Assembly (NCBI RefSeq): GCF_017571495.1 | Contig: NZ_JAGETZ010000001.1 | Coordinates: 62,001-126,000, forward strand | Origin: Hymenobacter negativus | GTDB taxonomy: Bacteria > Bacteroidota > Bacteroidia > Cytophagales > Hymenobacteraceae | DNA length: 64,000 bases | Direction of reading: 5' to 3' | Part shown: piece after piece, positions 39,623-48,375 of the stretch | Numbering within the stretch: position 1 is the first letter of the stretch | How the letters are laid out: every line of letters starts with the position of its first letter | The notes under the pieces: model-generated | The model's database searches: none | What the model saw: only the letters and a program-made list of their open reading frames with translations | What the model was told of the DNA's origin: nothing | Translations under genes and position numbers: made by a program

Positions 39623-41611
39623 TTATAGCCCCACTGGCTCCTCCTGCAGTTCCTTCTCAATCCAGCGGCCGTCCTCGCGCATGAGCTCAATCAGGTCATC
39701 AACTGCGCGTTCTTCGGGCACGGATTTCTTGATGATTTCCTGCCCGCGGTAGAGGGAGATTTTGCCCTTACCCACACCTACGTAGCCATAGTCGGCATCA
39801 GCCATTTCGCCGGGCCCATTCACGATGCAGCCCATGATGCCGATTTTAATGCCCTTGAGGTGGTCGGTGCGCTTGCGAATCATGGCCGTGGTTTCCTGCA
39901 AGTCGAACAGGGTCCGGCCGCAGCTGGGGCAGCTGATGTATTCGGTTTTGCTCATGCGGGTGCGGGCCGCCTGCAGAATGCCGAAGGAGAGCTGGTTGAG
40001 CCCACTCACTGTGTCGAGCCATTCCTCCTGCGAACGGGCGCTCAGCAGTTCTACTCCCAGCACCACGCCATCGCCAAGGCCATCAATGAGCAGGCCCCCC
40101 ACGTCGGTAGCCGCATCGAGTTGGGTTTGCTCCAAAGGCTGGTTGGGGAAAGAGCGGGCAATGACCACCGGGCAGGTGATTCCGTGCTTCATCAGCTCGA
40201 AGAAAGCCCGGCGCAACTCGGGCATAGCGTGGGCGTTGGTAGTGTACAGCACCAGCACCACAGTGGTGTCATGGCGCAGCCGTTGCAAAACCGCCGCGTC
40301 AAGCACATCTAAGCTGATGAGCAGGAAGTTGAGCTGGGGATGGCGCTGTGAGTCCTCCACGTAGCGGTCGGCGGTTAGTACCGGGTAGTGGTCCGGGCGG
40401 CTGCCGGCATCGCGCCAGGCGGGGTATGTCACAATTTCCTTGAGCCCATTGGGCAGCATAAACGGCACCGGCCGCTCACCGCTGAATAGGTAGTCGGCCC
40501 CGTGGTCGGCCATCTGAAACTTATCCAGAAACGGCGAATAAAGGTGGCCGGCGGCGCGCAGGTCGCCATACTCTACCCGGGGCAAGCGCGCAGTGCTGAC
40601 AATGACGCGCGGCACATTTTGCCCGCCAAAATTGGCCACCTCGTGCGTATGACGACGGAAATATTGGAATGGATTTATCGGCATCTCCCCTTCCAGCGGC
40701 TTTATGGGCTGAGCCAGCGCAGCACGGCTGGTGTAGCGGTCAATCAGCATGCGGGCCACCGGGGCTTCGGCTTCCGGGGCTTCCGTCAGGCTCACGCGCA
40801 CGGTATCACCGAGGCCGTCTTCCAGCAGTGTGCCAATGCCCACAGCACTCTTGATGCGGCCGTCTTCGGCCTCGCCGGCTTCCGTCACGCCCAAATGCAG
40901 CGGGTAGGGCTGCAGTCCTTCCTCGTCGAGCTTCTGCACCAGCAGGCGGTAGGCCTGCACCATCACCTGGGTGTTGCTGGCCTTCATGCTCAGCACCACG
41001 TCGTAGTAATTTTCTTCCTCACACAGGCGTAGGAATTCCAGTGCCGACTCGACCATGCCCAGCGGCGTGTCGCCATACCGGCTCAGAATCCGGTCCGACA
41101 GCGAGCCGTGATTGGTACCGATGCGCATGGCCGTGCCGTACTGCTTGCAAATCTGCACCAGCGGGCGGAACCGCTCCCGGATGCGCTCCACCTCGGCCGC
41201 GTAGGTGGCGTCGGTATATTCTATTTCTTCGAATTTCTTTTTGTCAGCGTAGTTGCCGGGGTTCACGCGCACCTTTTCCACGATGCGGGCGGCCAACTCG
41301 GCCGCGTTGGGCGTGAAGTGAATGTCAGCAATAAGCGGCACGTTACAGCCCCGCTTCCGCAATTCTTTTTTGATTTCCAGCAGGTTCTGGGCCTCTTTCA
41401 TGCTGGGCGCAGTAATGCGCACGTACTCGCAGCCGGCCTCCACCATGCGCAGCGTCTGCTCCACCGAACCGAGGGTATCCATCGTGTCCACGGTGGTCAT
41501 GCTCTGCACGCGGATGGGGAAATCACCGCCCATTGGCACCCCGCCAATGTTGACCACGCGAGCTACGCGGCGCTTGTATTCGGTGAGGCTGGGGCAATAC
41601 GTTTTGTTCAT
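39623..41611 (-). CDS. ispG: 4-hydroxy-3-methylbut-2-enyl diphosphate synthase, long form
   Basis: 662 residues. Converts MEcPP to HMBPP in the MEP isoprenoid pathway using a [4Fe-4S] cluster. The TIM barrel begins VNIGGVPMGGDFPIRVQSMTTVDT; a large middle insertion (about 330-540) separates it from the cluster domain, as in plant, Chlamydia and Bacteroidota enzymes. Cluster Cys residues are in YISCPSCGRTLFDLQ and IGIMGCIVNGPGE. The ATG at 41611 is chosen because upstream in-frame sequence is not conserved-looking and the TACCTTTG promoter (41655-41662) lies inside it. Followed after 2 nt by a small unknown gene. Divergent from the TlpA-like gene. Confidence 0.96.
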   Translation of the reverse strand: MNKTYCPSLTEYKRRVARVVNIGGVPMGGDFPIRVQSMTTVDTMDTLGSVEQTLRMVEAGCEYVRITAPSMKEAQNLLEIKKELRKRGCNVPLIADIHFTPNAAELAARIVEKVRVNPGNYADKKKFEEIEYTDATYAAEVERIRERFRPLVQICKQYGTAMRIGTNHGSLSDRILSRYGDTPLGMVESALEFLRLCEEENYYDVVLSMKASNTQVMVQAYRLLVQKLDEEGLQPYPLHLGVTEAGEAEDGRIKSAVGIGTLLEDGLGDTVRVSLTEAPEAEAPVARMLIDRYTSRAALAQPIKPLEGEMPINPFQYFRRHTHEVANFGGQNVPRVIVSTARLPRVEYGDLRAAGHLYSPFLDKFQMADHGADYLFSGERPVPFMLPNGLKEIVTYPAWRDAGSRPDHYPVLTADRYVEDSQRHPQLNFLLISLDVLDAAVLQRLRHDTTVVLVLYTTNAHAMPELRRAFFELMKHGITCPVVIARSFPNQPLEQTQLDAATDVGGLLIDGLGDGVVLGVELLSARSQEEWLDTVSGLNQLSFGILQAARTRMSKTEYISCPSCGRTLFDLQETTAMIRKRTDHLKGIKIGIMGCIVNGPGEMADADYGYVGVGKGKISLYRGQEIIKKSVPEERAVDDLIELMREDGRWIEKELQEEPVGL

Positions 41612-41654
41612 GAGCCAAAAACTACGGTCGGAAGGCGAAAGTTGCGCCGTAGTA

Positions 41655-41662
41655 CAAAGGTA
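41655..41662 (-). promoter_or_regulatory. -7 promoter element of ispG
   Basis: TACCTTTG on the minus strand, 43 nt before the chosen ATG; supports the start at 41611 over an upstream one. Confidence 0.6.
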
Positions 41663-41798
41663 AAGCAGTTCGGGGCGGGCCTTGCGTGTCTGATGCCGCA
41701 ACTTCTGGCGATGATAAGCTGTCTGTTGCTTGTCTGGCCACACGAACGCAGTAAAGCCCTACCGTTTTACGGCTCTCCCCTCGTTCAATTCCCACCCT

Positions 41799-42287
41799 AT
41801 GCACCCTTCGAAATTATTCCTGCTCAGCGTTAGCCTATTTTTTTCCATTCCTGCTTTTGCCCAGCAGGTAGCCGTCATCAGGTTTCCAGAGCTGCAGAAG
41901 CGCCTGGCGCAACCAACGGATACTACCTATGTAGTTAATTTCTGGGCTACCTGGTGTGCGCCTTGCGTAAAGGAATTGCCCTACTTCGAGCAGCTTCGCG
42001 CGGCCAATGCCAATAAGAAAGTAAAGGTGCTGCTTGTGAGCATGGACTATGCCTCGCAGGTCGATAAAAAAGTAAATCCATTCGTGAAGCAGCGCGGCCT
42101 GAAATCAGAAGTCCTGCTGCTCAACGAACCCGACCCGAACTCCTGGATGGACAAGTTTGATGCAAAATGGTCGGGCGCACTGCCATTCACGCTCATTGTC
42201 AACAACAAAACCAAGCAGCGCACTACTTTTGAGCAGGAGCTTTCGCAAGCTGAGCTGACCGCTGCCTTGCAGAAATTCCCCCAATAG
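41799..42287 (+). CDS. TlpA-like thiol-disulfide oxidoreductase
   Basis: 162 residues; signal peptide MHPSKLFLLSVSLFFSIPAFAQ, then a thioredoxin fold with the active site FWATWCAPC (Cys53 and Cys56) and the cis-Pro loop GALPFTLIVN. Probably reduces disulfides in periplasmic proteins. The ATG at 41799 heads the signal peptide; codons back to 41730 are not signal-like. It is 34 nt upstream of a second thioredoxin-fold gene and likely cotranscribed with it. Confidence 0.92.
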   Translation: MHPSKLFLLSVSLFFSIPAFAQQVAVIRFPELQKRLAQPTDTTYVVNFWATWCAPCVKELPYFEQLRAANANKKVKVLLVSMDYASQVDKKVNPFVKQRGLKSEVLLLNEPDPNSWMDKFDAKWSGALPFTLIVNNKTKQRTTFEQELSQAELTAALQKFPQ

Positions 42288-42321
42288 GCATTTTTTACTC
42301 ATCACCTGCAATCCATTCCTC

Positions 42322-42930
42322 ATGAAAAAGCTCCTGCCGTATTTCACCCTCTGTTTCGCCCTGCTGCTGAGCAGCTTTATTGCCCGCCCGACCACCGATG
42401 GCTACAAAGTGGGTGATAAAGCCACCGATTTCAAATTAAAAAACATCGACGGTAAAATGGTGTCGCTGGCCGATAATAAAGCAGCTAAAGGCTACATCGT
42501 TGTGTTCACCTGCAACACCTGCCCTTTCGCTAAAGCCTACGAAAGCCGCATTGTCGACCTGAACACCAAATACGCCTCGAAAGGCTACCCTGTAGTCGCC
42601 ATCAATCCCAATGACCCGGCCGTATCTCCCGGCGACTCTTACACCGACATGCAGAAAAAGAAATACGCCTTCCCTTACCTCGTCGATGAATCGCAGCAGG
42701 TAGCCAAAACCTACGGCGCTACCCGCACGCCCCACCTCTACGTCCTCACCCGCCAGGGCAATGACTTCGTAGTTAGCTACATCGGCGCCATAGATGACAA
42801 CTCCGAAGACGCCACGCTGGTGAAAACGAAATACGTGGAAAACGCCATGACCGAAATTCTGGCCGGCAAGCCCGCCATCACCAACTCCACCAAAGCTATT
42901 GGGTGCACTATTAAGTGGAAGCGCGCATAG
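42322..42930 (+). CDS. Redoxin/AhpC-TSA-like thioredoxin-family protein
   Basis: 202 residues; signal peptide (MKKLLPYFTLCFALLLSSFIARP), then KVGDKATDFKLKNIDGKMVSL typical of redoxins and a CNTCPFAKAYE active site (Cys64, Cys67) in place of the usual WCxxC. The cis-Pro segment is RTPHLYVL. The CNTCPFA motif marks a subgroup of periplasmic thioredoxin-like proteins whose reaction is not well defined. The C-terminus (AIGCTIKWKRA) carries a further Cys. Downstream partner of the TlpA-like gene and followed by a strong terminator. Confidence 0.9.
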   Translation: MKKLLPYFTLCFALLLSSFIARPTTDGYKVGDKATDFKLKNIDGKMVSLADNKAAKGYIVVFTCNTCPFAKAYESRIVDLNTKYASKGYPVVAINPNDPAVSPGDSYTDMQKKKYAFPYLVDESQQVAKTYGATRTPHLYVLTRQGNDFVVSYIGAIDDNSEDATLVKTKYVENAMTEILAGKPAITNSTKAIGCTIKWKRA

Positions 42931-42952
42931 GCGAACGAGTTGTCAGCATAAA

Positions 42953-42996
42953 AAAACGGCTGTCATCCTGAGCAAGCTCAGGATGACAGCCGTTTT
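42953..42996. terminator. Bidirectional terminator
   Basis: Arms of 21 bp (42953-42973 and 42976-42996) with A and T ends, between the redoxin gene (+) and the quinone oxidoreductase (-). The stem contains GTCATCCTGAGC, the same core found in the dispersed repeat at 62320-62418. Confidence 0.85.
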
Positions 42997-43012
42997 GAGT
43001 TACTAAACGGTA

Positions 43013-43984
43013 TCAGTTTACTTCCAACACGATTTTTCCAATATGCGCACTGCTCTCCATCAGCTGATGGGCCGCGGCAGCTTCACTGATTGGAAATGTT
43101 TGGTAAATAACCGGCCTGAACTTGCCTGCTGCGATAAGTGGCCAAACGTGTTTTTCCACCTCAGCCGCCAGTACCGCTTTAAAATCAGCCGAGCGGGGAC
43201 GCAAGGTGCTGCCCGTAATGCTCAGGCGGCGGCGCATCACCTCCAGCGCGTTGAACTCGCCTCTGTTTCCCTGCATGGCATTCACAAATACCAAGCGCCC
43301 GTCCTCCTTTAGCAGGCGCAGGTTTTTGGCGATGTAGTCACCGCCAATCATATCCAGAATCACGTCAACGCCTTCGTTATTCAGGACCTGTTCAAAGTCT
43401 TCGGCTTTGTAATTAATGGCCCAATCAGCCCCCAACTCACGGCAGGCGCTGCATTTGGTTTCGTCGCCGGCCGTCACGGCCACACGGCTGCCCAAAGCCC
43501 GGGCCAGCTGAATGACCGTTGTGCCAATGCCGCTGCTGCCGCCATGCACCAGCAGCGTTTCGCCCGGCTGCAAAGCGCCGCGCTGAAACACATTGTGCCA
43601 TACCGTAAATACCGTTTCGGGCAGGGCAGCAGCTTCTACCATGCTCAACCCCGCCGGCACTGGCAAACAGTGCCGGGCATCCACTACGGCGTATTCGGCG
43701 TAGCCTCCGGCCGGGAGCAGGGCACATACGGCATCACCAGGCTGCCAGCGGGTTACGTCGGTCCCGCACGCGGCCACAATGCCTGCTATTTCCAAGCCTG
43801 GCACCATGCCGGCCACGTCACCAGCGCCCCCGTATTTGCCCTGCCGCATGAGCACATCGGGCCGGTTCACGCCGGCCGCCTGAACATGCACCAGCACTTC
43901 ATGTGCTGCTGGCTGGGGATTGGGCTGCTCCTGAAGCTGCAATACTTCGGGACCACCAGCTTGCTGAATAATAATTGTGTTCAT
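43013..43984 (-). CDS. NADPH:quinone oxidoreductase, zinc-free MDR family (PIG3-like)
   Basis: 323-residue medium-chain dehydrogenase/reductase. GroES-like N-terminus (MNTIIIQQAGGPEVLQLQEQPNPQPAAHEVLVHV; NRPDVLMRQGKY), Rossmann domain with VHGGSSGIGTTVIQLARALGS binding NADPH, and the C-terminal FPISEAAAAHQLMESSAHIGKIVL. Zinc-binding Cys/His residues of alcohol dehydrogenases are absent, as in quinone oxidoreductases. The ATG at 43984 fits the family start; the frame runs on to 44011. Cytosolic; no operon partner. Confidence 0.93.
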   Translation of the reverse strand: MNTIIIQQAGGPEVLQLQEQPNPQPAAHEVLVHVQAAGVNRPDVLMRQGKYGGAGDVAGMVPGLEIAGIVAACGTDVTRWQPGDAVCALLPAGGYAEYAVVDARHCLPVPAGLSMVEAAALPETVFTVWHNVFQRGALQPGETLLVHGGSSGIGTTVIQLARALGSRVAVTAGDETKCSACRELGADWAINYKAEDFEQVLNNEGVDVILDMIGGDYIAKNLRLLKEDGRLVFVNAMQGNRGEFNALEVMRRRLSITGSTLRPRSADFKAVLAAEVEKHVWPLIAAGKFRPVIYQTFPISEAAAAHQLMESSAHIGKIVLEVN

Positions 43985-44040
43985 AAGTAAGGTGTAGGTT
44001 TTACCGCGCATGCTATAGCCGTCGGTAAGGCTACTAACGA

Positions 44041-44066
44041 AAAACGGCTCCGAAGAGCCGTTTTTT
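44041..44066. terminator. Short terminator after the PAS gene
   Basis: AAAACGGCTC / GAGCCGTTTT stem with CGAA loop and a T run; it lies between the PAS-protein stop (44090, minus strand) and the quinone oxidoreductase start. Confidence 0.85.
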
Positions 44067-44089
44067 ATGCGTAGTGAGCGTTTATCAGT

Positions 44090-44641
44090 TCAATATTTAC
44101 CGGCTTGCTGCCTCAGCTCTTTCAGCTCGCGTTCCAAATCCAAGGTGCGAAACATCACTTTCGCTTCTAAATCGGAATACGCAGCTTCCAGCTGTTCACG
44201 CATCTGGCGCTGCTCCTGAATGTCGGTGCAAGTGCCGAACCACGCGATAATCCGCCCGTCGTCGCTCCGACGCGGCAGGGCCTGGCCCAAAAACCAGCGA
44301 TAATCACCTTCCCTACCCTTGAACCGGTACTCTATGCTATAGTCGTCGCCGGTTTCCAACGAGTAGCCCCACACTTTGCGAGCCCGTTCCCGGTCATCAG
44401 GATGCAGCAGGTTATTCCACATATCCGGCCCCACACTACCAGCTAGGTCATATCCCGTGTAATCAATCCAGCGCTGATTAAAGTAGGTATGAAACCCATT
44501 GGGGTCAGTAATCCAGACCAACTGAGGAATCATATCAGCCAGAAATGTAAACTGCTCTGGCCCAACCAAACCCTGCGCAATGCCGGCAGGCAACGCGTCA
44601 GCGGGCAACGGATTAATAGGAGAAGAATTATTCACGAACAA
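44090..44641 (-). CDS. Stand-alone PAS-domain protein
   Basis: 183 residues. One PAS fold with PAC end (about 28-145): FLADMIPQLVWITDPNGFHTYFNQRWIDYTGY, LHPDDRERARKVW, YSIEYRFKGREGDYRWFLGQALP, and GTCTDIQEQRQ. A C-terminal coiled coil (about 145-183, EQLEAAYSDLEAKVMFRTLDLERELKEL) would in larger proteins lead into a histidine kinase, but the gene stops there. It could sense a small ligand and act by dimerising with a partner, or be the relic of a kinase. No kinase sequence is visible downstream. The gene upstream (start 45036) has a 29-nt gap to it and may be in the same operon. Confidence 0.82.
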   Translation of the reverse strand: MFVNNSSPINPLPADALPAGIAQGLVGPEQFTFLADMIPQLVWITDPNGFHTYFNQRWIDYTGYDLAGSVGPDMWNNLLHPDDRERARKVWGYSLETGDDYSIEYRFKGREGDYRWFLGQALPRRSDDGRIIAWFGTCTDIQEQRQMREQLEAAYSDLEAKVMFRTLDLERELKELRQQAGKY

Positions 44642-44670
44642 ACGAGAATTTAAGGTTCGGAAAGAAAGAA

Positions 44671-45036
44671 TCAGGCGCGGTCAAGCTGCATTTCCATGCC
44701 CGACGCAAAATACAGGTTCAGCTGGCTGCGCAGGCCATCGGCCGAGCGGCGAAGGCGCGTCACCAGGGCCCGGGTAGCCTCATCCGGCAACTCGAAGCTT
44801 AGGTACGGCCGGTTCAGAATTTCATCGCGCATCACGGCCCACTGGCCGGTTTGGCTGGAGCCGGGCGGGATGGGCATGGCTTCCAGCTGGCCCGGAGCCA
44901 ACACCAAGCGCGTGGCCAATGCCAGCGGGCTGCCAGGGTCGTTGTGATTCAGCACGCGGTTGGCTACCTGCCATTCGCCGCCAAAATACTCGTCGGGTGA
45001 TTGTTGTAAATTTATATCCAGCAGCAAATCTGACAT
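44671..45036 (-). CDS. Hypothetical protein
   Basis: 121 residues, acidic and soluble, with no signal peptide or membrane helix. Starts MSDLLLDINLQQSPDEYFGGEWQVANRVLN and ends with a helical, Arg-rich stretch (ATRALVTRLRRSADGLRSQLNLYF). I do not recognise a family. It lies 29 nt upstream of the PAS-only gene on the same strand, so the two may be cotranscribed. Codon use resembles the neighbours, supporting it as real. Confidence 0.65.
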   Translation of the reverse strand: MSDLLLDINLQQSPDEYFGGEWQVANRVLNHNDPGSPLALATRLVLAPGQLEAMPIPPGSSQTGQWAVMRDEILNRPYLSFELPDEATRALVTRLRRSADGLRSQLNLYFASGMEMQLDRA

Positions 45037-45239
45037 ACAGAAGAATAAAGCAGCCTAAAGGCAACAACTTAACGAGTAAAGCGAGTAACAGTTATCGAAT
45101 TGATTACCTAAAGTGAATTTTTAATCATTTTTTAATCATTCACTCCCACTTTTATTTACTGCCGGGGTTAACCCGAATTGTAGCAACTGCGTTCCTAGCG
45201 CAGCCAATAATTTCCGGACCTCATCCGGTGCGTCATCGA

Positions 45240-45779
45240 ATGAAAAAACCACGCTTTCTGCCTGCGCTCATCGACGCGGCACGTTTCACCGGGCTTGCCG
45301 CCTGGCAAACTGGCCGCCTGTTTCGGCAGCTAGCCGCCCGTGCGCTCGATAGTGTGCAGGATGTGCTACGGGCTGAAGTAGAAAAAGGCAACCTGAAGCT
45401 GGTAGCCGACTTCCTGGCCGATAAAGCCCTGCCTGCCGCTCGGGTACTGCTGGTGGAGCAGATGACCACGCGCCTGTTGCTTCGCCTGGGCCTGCGCGGC
45501 GCACTCGCGTCTAATGTAGTAGGCTGGGTGCTGCCCTTCGTTATCGAAAAGCTGCTTGTAGCTGGCAACAAAAGTGGCCTGTTTGATAAGTTAAAAGCCA
45601 ACCCTACCATCAGCGAGGCGCTCGACAAACTCGATGAGCTTCGCAGCGCTACTTGGCGTATGCTGGTCCCCGACCCTGGTAGCAGCGTCGAAGTGGTGGA
45701 TGACGAGGATGCGCAAATACCCCGCTTACCTCTGCTTTTAGCCGCCCCCACCAATAGCCTCAGCAAACAGCCAAAGTAG
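45240..45779 (+). CDS. Hypothetical protein with a hydrophobic central segment
   Basis: 179 residues. Basic N-terminus (MKKPRFLPALIDAARFTGLAAW), helical middle with VLRAEVEKGNLKLVADFLADKALPAAR and a hydrophobic segment LASNVVGWVLPFVIEKLLVAG (about 98-118) that could contact the membrane, then an acidic proline-rich tail (DPGSSVEVVDDEDAQIPRLPLLLAAP). No family recognised. ATG 45240 is used; an in-frame ATG 12 nt earlier (45228) is also possible. The 203 nt before it hold only AT-rich sequence with a direct repeat of TTTTTAATCA near 45118-45140. Confidence 0.6.
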   Translation: MKKPRFLPALIDAARFTGLAAWQTGRLFRQLAARALDSVQDVLRAEVEKGNLKLVADFLADKALPAARVLLVEQMTTRLLLRLGLRGALASNVVGWVLPFVIEKLLVAGNKSGLFDKLKANPTISEALDKLDELRSATWRMLVPDPGSSVEVVDDEDAQIPRLPLLLAAPTNSLSKQPK

Positions 45780-45846
45780 GCTTACGACACTGCTAGATGT
45801 CGTTTTAAGCCTGGATATTTACCACAATCGATTGCGGTCCCTAGCC

Positions 45847-45878
45847 AAAAAAAGCCACCTCACCCGAGATGGCTCTTT
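45847..45878. terminator. Terminator between hypothetical gene and glnN
   Basis: AGCCACCTC / GAGATGGCT stem (one mismatch) with an A run before and T run after; serves one or both convergent genes. Confidence 0.7.
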
Positions 45879-45940
45879 CAAAACCGGGGCGCGGCGAGAA
45901 TTCCCACCCAACACCGGACCCGATTCCGTCCGCTGACGAC

Positions 45941-48130
45941 TTACCGGCTGAACAAAAGTTCGCGGTACTTCACCAGAGGCCAGTCCTCGTCGGCCACCAT
46001 GCGCTCCAGCTTGTCAACTGCGCGGCGAATGGGGTCGAATTTTGGTTTAATCTCATCGCAATACGCTACCGCCAGCTCGCGGGCGTCTCCGATTTTATTT
46101 GCTTGCTTACGTGCTTCGGTCATCTCATCCACGTTGGTTTTGATGGTCGAAACGTGACGCGAAATGTCTTTAATCATGTCTACCGTTACCTGGCTCAGTT
46201 CGTCGTCGAGGCCCAGTTCGCGCAGGCCACGCACGTTGTTTACGAGTTTGGTCTGGTAAGCCAGGGCCGTCGGAATAACGTGGTTAACGGCAAGGTCACC
46301 AAGTACCCGGCTCTCAATCTGAATTTTCTTCTGATATTCTTCCAGTAAAATCTCGTGGCGGGCATGCAACTCGACATGCGAGAAGATGCCATGACGGGCA
46401 AAAAGTTCCGCAGCGTCGTCACGAACCAGTGCATCCAGGGCCTGCGGCGTGGTAGCAATATTGTTCAGGCCACGGCGGGCAGCTTCTTCTTTCCATTCAT
46501 TTGAGTAGCCATTGCCTTCAAAACGAATGTTTTTCGAAGAGATGACGTACTCACGCAGCACTTCAACGATGGCCACTTCCTTTTTCTTGCCTTGTTCAAT
46601 AAGAGCGTCAACCGATGCTTTAAAATCGATGAGCTGGTCGGCTACGATGGAGTTCAGCACCGTCATAGCCGACGAGCAGTTGGCCGACGAGCCCACAGCG
46701 CGCAGCTCGAACTTATTGCCGGTAAAGGCGAAGGGCGAGGTTCGGTTGCGGTCGGTGTTGTCGAGCAGGATGGGCGGAATCTTGTCGATGCCCAGCTTCA
46801 GGTAGATGTTGTCGCCTTTGTCGAGAGGCAGCTTGGCAGTGCGCTCCAGTTCGTCGAGCACGGAGTCCAGCATCGAACCCACGAAAACCGACATGATGGC
46901 GGGCGGCGCTTCGTTAGCACCCAGGCGGTGGTCGTTACTAGCAGAGGCAATGCTGGCGCGCAGCAAGTCGGCGTAGCGGTGCACGGCCTTGATGGTAGTC
47001 ACGAAGAAGGCCAGGAATTGCAGGTTCTCCTTAGGGCGACGGCCGGGGGCGAGCAGGTTCACACCAGTATCGGTGCTCATTGCCCAGTTGTTGTGCTTGC
47101 CGCTGCCATTCACACCAGCGAAAGGCTTCTCGTGCAGTAGCACGCGGAAGTTGTGCCGCTCGGCTACGCGGGACATTACATCCATTAGCAGCTGGTTGTG
47201 GTCTACGGCCAGGTTGGCATCCTCGAAAGTGGGGGCGCACTCAAACTGGTTGGGAGCCACTTCGTTGTGGCGGGTACGCAGTGGAATACCGAGCAGGTTG
47301 GCCTCTTCCTCAAACTCCAGCATGAAGCCATGTACGCGGGCCGGAATCGAGCCGAAGTAATGGTCATCGAGCTGCTGGCCTTTGGCCGGAGCGTGGCCGA
47401 ATAGCGTGCGGCCGGTCATCACGAGGTCGGGGCGCGCGTCATACAACGCCTTATCGACCAGGAAGTACTCCTGCTCAATACCGAGCGTGGTGTTCACGCG
47501 GCTCACATCCTTATCGAAGTAGTGGCACACGTCGAGGGCAGCCTTCTCGAGCACGCCCAGTGACTTCAATAGCGGGGCTTTGTAGTCGAGCGCTTCGCCG
47601 GTGTAAGCCACGAAAATAGTGGGAATGCACAGCGTTTTGGCACCTACCGTTTCAATGATGAAAGCAGGCGAGGTGGGGTCCCAGGCAGTATAGCCGCGGG
47701 CCTCAAACGTGTTGCGAATGCCACCGTTGGGAAACGACGAAGCATCGGGCTCCTGCTGTACAAGCGCCGAACCCTTGAAATTTTCAATCGGGCGACCATC
47801 GGAATTGAGGTCGAAAAAGGAATCATGCTTCTCAGCAGTAGCACCGGTGAGGGGCTGAAACCAGTGGGTATAGTGGGTTGCGCCCTTGGCCATGGCCCAG
47901 GTTTTCATAGCCGAAGCCACAGCGTCAGCCACATTACGCTCTACCGTTGCGCCCTGCTTAATGGCGGCCTGAAGCTTCTTGAAATAATCGCCAGGCATGG
48001 TGGCGCGCATGGCATCCAAGTTGAAAACGCTCTGCCCGAAGCTGTCGGAGCGACGTGCGGAGGCCGGCTCTACCGTGAGGGGGCGACGCAGATTGACAAG
48101 TTCAAGGGCTTTAAAGCGAAGGATGGCCAT
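45941..48130 (-). CDS. glnN: Glutamine synthetase type III
   Basis: 729 residues, the large GSIII form common in Bacteroidota; forms glutamine from glutamate, ammonia and ATP and is the main ammonium-assimilating enzyme in many of these bacteria. Characteristic segments are the N-terminal FGQSVFNLDAMRATMPGDYFKKL, the substrate region THYTHWFQPLTGATAEKHDSF, EQEYFLVD, the Mg/glutamate site RTRHNEVAPNQFECAP and VNGSGKHNNWAMSTDTG, and the long helical C-terminus. The ATG at 48130 starts the usual MAILRFKALE. A TATCTTTG promoter element lies at 48183-48190. Cytosolic dodecamer by family; no regulator gene adjoins it. Confidence 0.97.
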   Translation of the reverse strand: MAILRFKALELVNLRRPLTVEPASARRSDSFGQSVFNLDAMRATMPGDYFKKLQAAIKQGATVERNVADAVASAMKTWAMAKGATHYTHWFQPLTGATAEKHDSFFDLNSDGRPIENFKGSALVQQEPDASSFPNGGIRNTFEARGYTAWDPTSPAFIIETVGAKTLCIPTIFVAYTGEALDYKAPLLKSLGVLEKAALDVCHYFDKDVSRVNTTLGIEQEYFLVDKALYDARPDLVMTGRTLFGHAPAKGQQLDDHYFGSIPARVHGFMLEFEEEANLLGIPLRTRHNEVAPNQFECAPTFEDANLAVDHNQLLMDVMSRVAERHNFRVLLHEKPFAGVNGSGKHNNWAMSTDTGVNLLAPGRRPKENLQFLAFFVTTIKAVHRYADLLRASIASASNDHRLGANEAPPAIMSVFVGSMLDSVLDELERTAKLPLDKGDNIYLKLGIDKIPPILLDNTDRNRTSPFAFTGNKFELRAVGSSANCSSAMTVLNSIVADQLIDFKASVDALIEQGKKKEVAIVEVLREYVISSKNIRFEGNGYSNEWKEEAARRGLNNIATTPQALDALVRDDAAELFARHGIFSHVELHARHEILLEEYQKKIQIESRVLGDLAVNHVIPTALAYQTKLVNNVRGLRELGLDDELSQVTVDMIKDISRHVSTIKTNVDEMTEARKQANKIGDARELAVAYCDEIKPKFDPIRRAVDKLERMVADEDWPLVKYRELLFSR

Positions 48131-48182
48131 AAGTGCGTATCGAACCGAGAGGTTTAATTAGATTGTGTTTTTATTTCGGAGG

Positions 48183-48190
48183 CAAAGATA
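48183..48190 (-). promoter_or_regulatory. -7 promoter element of glnN
   Basis: TATCTTTG on the minus strand, 52 nt before the ATG. The 150 nt further upstream are AT-rich and otherwise featureless. Confidence 0.6.
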
Positions 48191-48363
48191 AAGCAAGAAT
48201 CATATCTCAAACCGAAACACCCCAAAATAATAGGGTCATTTTCGATAAATCGTCACTTTTACCAATCGTACCCCCTCTTTTCCAAACTCAACTGTTCAAT
48301 TTAGTCGTCGAAAATACTAATTACCATTTTTAACGCTCCTTTTTTACCACCTTGTGAGGCGGC

Positions 48364-48371
48364 TATCTTTG
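48364..48371 (+). promoter_or_regulatory. -7 promoter element of the LtaS-like gene
   Basis: TATCTTTG, exact match, ending 4 nt before the GTG start codon; the transcript would start at or beside the start codon. Confidence 0.55.
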
Positions 48372-48375
48372 GGGG

